Notes under the pieces: model-generated | The model's database searches: none | Told to the model about the DNA's origin: nothing | The model's input: the letters and a program-made list of their open reading frames with translations, nothing else | Shown: piece by piece, positions 60,927 to 64,000 of the stretch | Numbering within the stretch: position 1 is the stretch's first letter | Layout: every line of letters starts with the position of its first letter | Position numbers and translations under genes: made by a program | NCBI GenBank assembly: GCA_022844405.1 | Contig: JALHLV010000001.1 | Coordinates: 1 to 64,000, forward strand | DNA length: 64,000 nt | Direction of reading: 5' to 3' | Source of the DNA: Sphingomonadales bacterium | GTDB lineage: Bacteria; Pseudomonadota; Alphaproteobacteria; SMXS01

Positions 60927-61550
60927 ATGAAACTCTACGAATTCGGGCCGACCCGCTCGATCCGCGCGCGCTGGGCGCTGCAGGAGCTGAATATCCCGTT
61001 CGAGGCGGTCACGGTCAACATGATGAAGGGCGAGCATAAGCAGCCCGCGTTCCTGGCGATCAATCCGGCCGGCAAGCTTCCCGCACTGGTCGATGGCGAC
61101 CTGGTGCTGACCGAGTCCATGGCCATCATCATCTACCTGGCGGAGAAATATCCCGAGAAGGGCTTCATCCCCGCCGACCTGCGGGAGCGCGCCGAGTTCT
61201 ACAAGTGGATCATGTTCACGGCCACCGAGCTGGAGCAGCCGCTGTGGCGGATCGCCCGGAACACCAACCTCTATCCCGAAGAGAAGCGCCAGCCCACCGA
61301 TGTCGAGATGGCGGCCGAGGACTTCGCGCCCATGGCGACGGTGCTCGACGGGCATCTGCATGGCCGCGAATACGTGGTCGGCGACCATGCCACCGTCGCC
61401 GACTTCGCGCTGGCCTACACCCTCGACTGGGCGAACGAGGCGACGCTGCTCGGCGACTTTCCCCGGCTGCAGACCTACATGATGCGGATGTATGCGCGAC
61501 CGGCGGCGCCGATGCGCATCGCCACGGCCTTCGCGCGGGCGATGCGGTAA
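60927..61550 (+). CDS. glutathione S-transferase
   Basis: This 207-residue protein has an N-terminal thioredoxin-like domain (MKLYEFGPTRSIRARWALQEL, then INPAGKLPALVDGDLVLTESMAIIIYLAEKYP with the GSH-binding Glu-Ser) and an all-helical C-terminal domain (VVGDHATVADFALAYTLDWA, N-capping box). GGAGG precedes ATG 60927. It conjugates glutathione to electrophiles; substrate unknown. Confidence 0.92.
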   Translation: MKLYEFGPTRSIRARWALQELNIPFEAVTVNMMKGEHKQPAFLAINPAGKLPALVDGDLVLTESMAIIIYLAEKYPEKGFIPADLRERAEFYKWIMFTATELEQPLWRIARNTNLYPEEKRQPTDVEMAAEDFAPMATVLDGHLHGREYVVGDHATVADFALAYTLDWANEATLLGDFPRLQTYMMRMYARPAAPMRIATAFARAMR

Positions 61551-61583
61551 GGGCCCGCTTCCGTCGTCGCCGCCGCTTCCAGT

Positions 61584-61840
61584 GTCACCCCGGGCTTGTT
61601 CCCATAGTTGTCAACTTGGTCGCCACACCCCTCTAAAATTGTCATCCCCGCCTCTTGCGCGGGGACCCATCCCTATGTCGGCTACGGCCTTGCCGCCCTG
61701 CATCACCGTATGTACCGAACCAAACGACATACAGGCCTGCATCGACATGGGTCCCCGCGCGCGCTTCGCTTGGCGGGGATGACAACCAAGGGGAAGTCCG
61801 TGCCCTAAGTTGACGCCTATGGGAACAAGTCCGGGGTGAC
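61584..61840. repeat. nested inverted-repeat (MITE-like) element
   Basis: The outer arms GTCACCCCGGGCTTGTTCCC (61584-61603) and GGGAACAAGTCCGGGGTGAC (61821-61840) pair with one exception and extend by ATA/TAT. Inside them, 61639-61652 and 61772-61785 form a second pair (TTGTCATCCCCGCC with GGCGGGGATGACAA), extended by GGGGACCCAT. It has no ORF and lies between convergent genes. Confidence 0.8.
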
Positions 61841-61864
61841 AACGAGAGGAAGGACGACCCGCAA

Positions 61865-61896
61865 GAAAAAACCCCGCTCTTCCGAGCGGGGCTTTC
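61865..61896 (-). terminator. terminator of the Fo ATP synthase operon
   Basis: The perfect stem CCCCGCTC / GAGCGGGG with a 4-nt loop is followed on the minus strand by six T residues. It lies 24 nt past the atpF stop. Confidence 0.93.
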
Positions 61897-61919
61897 CTAT
61901 TCCGATATAGCTTATCTGT

Positions 61920-62468
61920 TCAGTGCAGGTGCTTGGGCAGTTCGCGGATGGCGTCTTCCACCAGGGCGTTGGCCTTGCCGGCGTCGATGCTGGCGGCGAT
62001 CACCTTGCGGGCGGCTTCCGTGGCCACCTCGACGGCGACCGTGCGGACTTCCTTGACCGCGGCGGCTTCGGCCTGGGCGATCTTCTCCACGGCGAGCTGC
62101 TCGCGGCGGGCGATGCTGGCTTCCAGCGCCTTCTGGGCGTCGGCTGCGAGGCGCTTCGCCTCGGCTTCGGCGTGGGCGACGATCTCCTGCGCTTCGGCCT
62201 GGGCCTCGCGCTCCTTGCGCTGGTAGCGGGCGAGCAGGGCTTCGGCTTCCTCGCGCAGCCGGCGGGCTTCGTCGATTTGCGCCGCGATGGCCGCCGAGCG
62301 CCTGTCCAGCGCCGCCGCGATCATCTTCGGAACCTTCAGGTAGACCAGCAACGCGAGGAACAGCAGCATCGCGATGGCGACCCAGAACGTCGGCGACTGG
62401 TAGAACGCCTCGGCATGCGCGGCGGCTTCGTGGCCGACCTCGGTCATGGTGCCGTCTCCGTGCTCCAT
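61920..62468 (-). CDS. atpF: ATP synthase Fo subunit b
   Basis: This 182-residue protein has one N-terminal membrane helix (TFWVAIAMLLFLALLVYLKVP) and a long Ala/Glu/Arg-rich coiled coil (DRRSAAIAAQIDEARRLREE...). It forms the peripheral stalk with b'. Its start lies 1 nt after the b' stop, with GGGGAGTGAAGTAAC upstream. It is last in the Fo operon. Confidence 0.93.
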   Translation of the reverse strand: MEHGDGTMTEVGHEAAAHAEAFYQSPTFWVAIAMLLFLALLVYLKVPKMIAAALDRRSAAIAAQIDEARRLREEAEALLARYQRKEREAQAEAQEIVAHAEAEAKRLAADAQKALEASIARREQLAVEKIAQAEAAAVKEVRTVAVEVATEAARKVIAASIDAGKANALVEDAIRELPKHLH

Positions 62469-62469
62469 G

Positions 62470-63057
62470 TTACTTCACTCCCCGGCGCGACAGTTCCTCG
62501 GCCACCGCCTGGTCGACACCGGCGCCGTCGGGCTGGGCGCCCAGCAGGCGGGCGACCACGGCGGCCGCCGTATCGGTGGCGATCTCCCGCACCTGGCCCA
62601 GGGCCTGGTCGCGGGCGGCGCGGATGCTGGCTTCAGCCTCGGCGGCCTGGGCCGACAGGCGGGCTTCCGCTTCCGCCTGGCGGGCGTCGGCTTGCGCCTG
62701 GATGGTGGCGCGGGTCCGGGCGGCGATTTCGGTCGCCTTGGCGCGGGCCTGCGCCAGTGCCTGCTCGTAGCCCTTGAGCGCCGCGTCGGCGTCGCGGTTC
62801 AGCTGGTCGGCCCGGTTCAGGTCGCCGGCGATCTTCTCTTCGCGGGTCCGCAGGATGTCGCCCACCCGCGGCAGGGCGAGCCTGGACATCAGCAGGTAAA
62901 GCAGCGCGAAGGTGACTGCCAGCCAGAACAACTGCGGCGGGAACCGCGTCAGGTCGAGCTGGGGCAGGCCGGTTTTCTCCGCCGCGTGCGCGGCCTGTCC
63001 GGCCGCGACGGCGAAGCATCCGGTCAGGACCAGAGCCGCTGTTGAGAACTGGCGCAT
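62470..63057 (-). CDS. atpG: ATP synthase Fo subunit b'
   Basis: This 195-residue protein has an N-terminal signal-like segment (TAALVLTGCFAVAAGQAAHAA), then the b-type helix LDLTRFPPQLFWLAVTFALLYLLMS with the PQL-FWL motif of b' subunits, followed by the stalk coiled coil. Separate b and b' genes occur in photosynthetic bacteria and alphaproteobacteria. The signal-like start is longer than in most b' subunits. Confidence 0.9.
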   Translation of the reverse strand: MRQFSTAALVLTGCFAVAAGQAAHAAEKTGLPQLDLTRFPPQLFWLAVTFALLYLLMSRLALPRVGDILRTREEKIAGDLNRADQLNRDADAALKGYEQALAQARAKATEIAARTRATIQAQADARQAEAEARLSAQAAEAEASIRAARDQALGQVREIATDTAAAVVARLLGAQPDGAGVDQAVAEELSRRGVK

Positions 63058-63082
63058 GCGGGGCGTCCCCGATCCGGTTCGG

Positions 63083-63307
63083 TTAGCCGAACAGGATCAT
63101 CATGGAGACGAGCAGGCCGAACAGGCCGGTTGCCTCGCAGAGCGCGAAGCCCAGGAACATGTTGGTGGTCTGGGTCGAGGCGGCGGCCGGGTTGCGCAGC
63201 GCGCCCTGCAGATAGCTGCCGAACACGATACCCACGCCGATACCGGCGCCGATGAGGGCGGTGGCGGCGATACCGGCACCAATGAGCTTTGCGGCTTCAG
63301 CTTCCAT
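63083..63307 (-). CDS. atpE: ATP synthase Fo subunit c
   Basis: This 74-residue, two-helix proteolipid (MEAEAAKLIGAGIAATALIGAG, LGFALCEATGLFGLLVSMMILF) has the proton-carrying Glu in ALCEATG and the loop SYLQGALRNPAAA with the conserved RNP. The absence of the sodium-site Gln and Ser-Glu pattern supports proton coupling. Confidence 0.96.
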   Translation of the reverse strand: MEAEAAKLIGAGIAATALIGAGIGVGIVFGSYLQGALRNPAAASTQTTNMFLGFALCEATGLFGLLVSMMILFG

Positions 63308-63344
63308 GGATCAATTCCTTAGCGGTGTGTTGTTGTTTTCTTGT

Positions 63345-64000
63345 CTAGTGCAGATGGATGGCATCGTTGAGGTAGATGCAGGTCAGGATCGAGAAGATGT
63401 ACGCCTGGAGGACGGCGACCAGCACTTCGAGGCCGGTCAGCGCGACCATGAACGCCAACGGGAAGATGCCGAGCGGGACCAGGATGGCGCCCAGCGATAT
63501 CACGAAGCCAGCGAACACTTTCAGCATCACGTGGCCGGCCATCATGTTGGCGAACAGTCGGACCGACAGGCTGATCGGGCGCATCAGATACGAGATGATC
63601 TCGATCGGCACCAGCAGGAACAGCACGGGAAGCGGCACGCCCGACGGCGCGAACAGCTTGAGGTAACCAAGGCCATGCTTGGCGAAGCCGATGACGGTGA
63701 CGCCGAGGAACACCACGGCAGCCAGCGCGAAGGTGACGGCGATGTGGCTCGTCACCGTGAAGGTGTAGGGAACCATGCCGGACAGGTTGGCGATCAGCAC
63801 GAACATGAACAGGCTGAAGATGAACGGGAAATACTTCTTCCCGCCGGAGCCGACCGTGTCGCGGATCATGCCGGCGATGGCTTCGTAGCTCATCTCGACC
63901 ATGGACTGCCAGCGGCCGGGAACGAGGGCCCTCTTGCTGGTGCCGAGCAGCATGAACAGGGTGATCACCGCGACGGTGGTGACCATGAACATCGAGGAAT
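63345..64000 (-). CDS. atpB: ATP synthase Fo subunit a (5' end outside window)
   Basis: The visible 218 residues include TM helices and the essential Arg in SLSVRLFANMMAGHVMLK, with the preceding YLMRPI and the final LQAYIFSILTCIYLNDAIHLH. It forms the proton half-channels against the c ring. The frame is open to the window edge (S-S before MFMVTTV), so ~30-40 N-terminal residues are missing. Confidence 0.95.
   Translation of the reverse strand, partial: SSMFMVTTVAVITLFMLLGTSKRALVPGRWQSMVEMSYEAIAGMIRDTVGSGGKKYFPFIFSLFMFVLIANLSGMVPYTFTVTSHIAVTFALAAVVFLGVTVIGFAKHGLGYLKLFAPSGVPLPVLFLLVPIEIISYLMRPISLSVRLFANMMAGHVMLKVFAGFVISLGAILVPLGIFPLAFMVALTGLEVLVAVLQAYIFSILTCIYLNDAIHLH

Overview
This window reads as a chromosome segment of a GC-rich free-living alphaproteobacterium. 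Evidence for this is an Fo operon in the order a, c, b', b with the separate b and b' subunits of phototrophic and alphaproteobacterial ATP synthases, an initiator tRNA with an AT pair in the middle of the usual three-GC anticodon stem, a Tad-type pilus protein, remnants of acyl-homoserine-lactone quorum sensing, and a Leu-rich leader peptide in front of leuA. I cannot place it to genus. Nearly all genes have strong GC3 bias, with two clear exceptions (a sulfotransferase at 238-921 and a patatin at 45976-47487) that look acquired.

Layout. (1) 43-7043: tRNA-fMet, then a 6.9-kb block bounded by a 19-bp direct repeat of the tRNA 3' end. It carries one leftward operon: a cyanophycin-synthetase-like ATP-grasp ligase, an AlkP-type phosphohydrolase, a glycosyltransferase and two sulfotransferases. 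No integrase is present. (2) 7-13.8 kb: a GlcG/HbpS-family protein, an orphan TadG-like protein, a DsbA-fold isomerase, the trio chalcone isomerase-like / MFS / DUF3833 lipoprotein, and an MHS-type transporter. (3) 13.8-21.3 kb: a compact leftward module (AlkP phosphohydrolase, nucleotidyltransferase, HPr-kinase-like kinase, GT4, PqqD-like protein, GT2, second nucleotidyltransferase), most of it lying between two imperfect copies of an ~85-bp intergenic repeat. Its AlkP protein is a paralogue of the one in the tRNA island, so both loci may work on related glycans or glycolipids. (4) 21.4-30.7 kb: AraC/GyrI regulator, exported two-repeat protein, aldo/keto reductase, recQ, a decayed luxI/luxR locus, a membrane protein and two tandem paralogous exported proteins, a GNAT remnant and a GlsB-like protein.

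(5) 30.8-42.4 kb: a catabolic region with three separate Rieske oxygenase alpha subunits, a SnoaL-like protein, an acyl-CoA dehydrogenase, an AtuA (DUF1446) protein and a ThuA protein; it also holds a Nif11-like mini-protein, a MarR/GFA pair and a DUF4160 / DUF2442-HTH pair. Related palindromes precede several of the oxidative genes. (6) 42.4-55.6 kb: mostly housekeeping (DUF1508, DUF1810, leuA with leader, ABC-F, glutathione peroxidase, epoxide hydrolase, mtgA, HerA-like ATPase, YqjD/YqjE-like pair), interrupted by a low-GC patatin and a GH19 endolysin. (7) 55.8-64 kb: a CecR-type regulator with an HlyD/ABC export operon, small membrane proteins, a GST, a MITE-like nested inverted repeat, and the Fo ATP synthase operon running off the right edge.

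The strongest candidates for undescribed biology are the tRNA-bounded ligase/sulfotransferase/phosphohydrolase island and the PqqD-HprK-nucleotidyltransferase-glycosyltransferase module, linked by their shared phosphohydrolase family.
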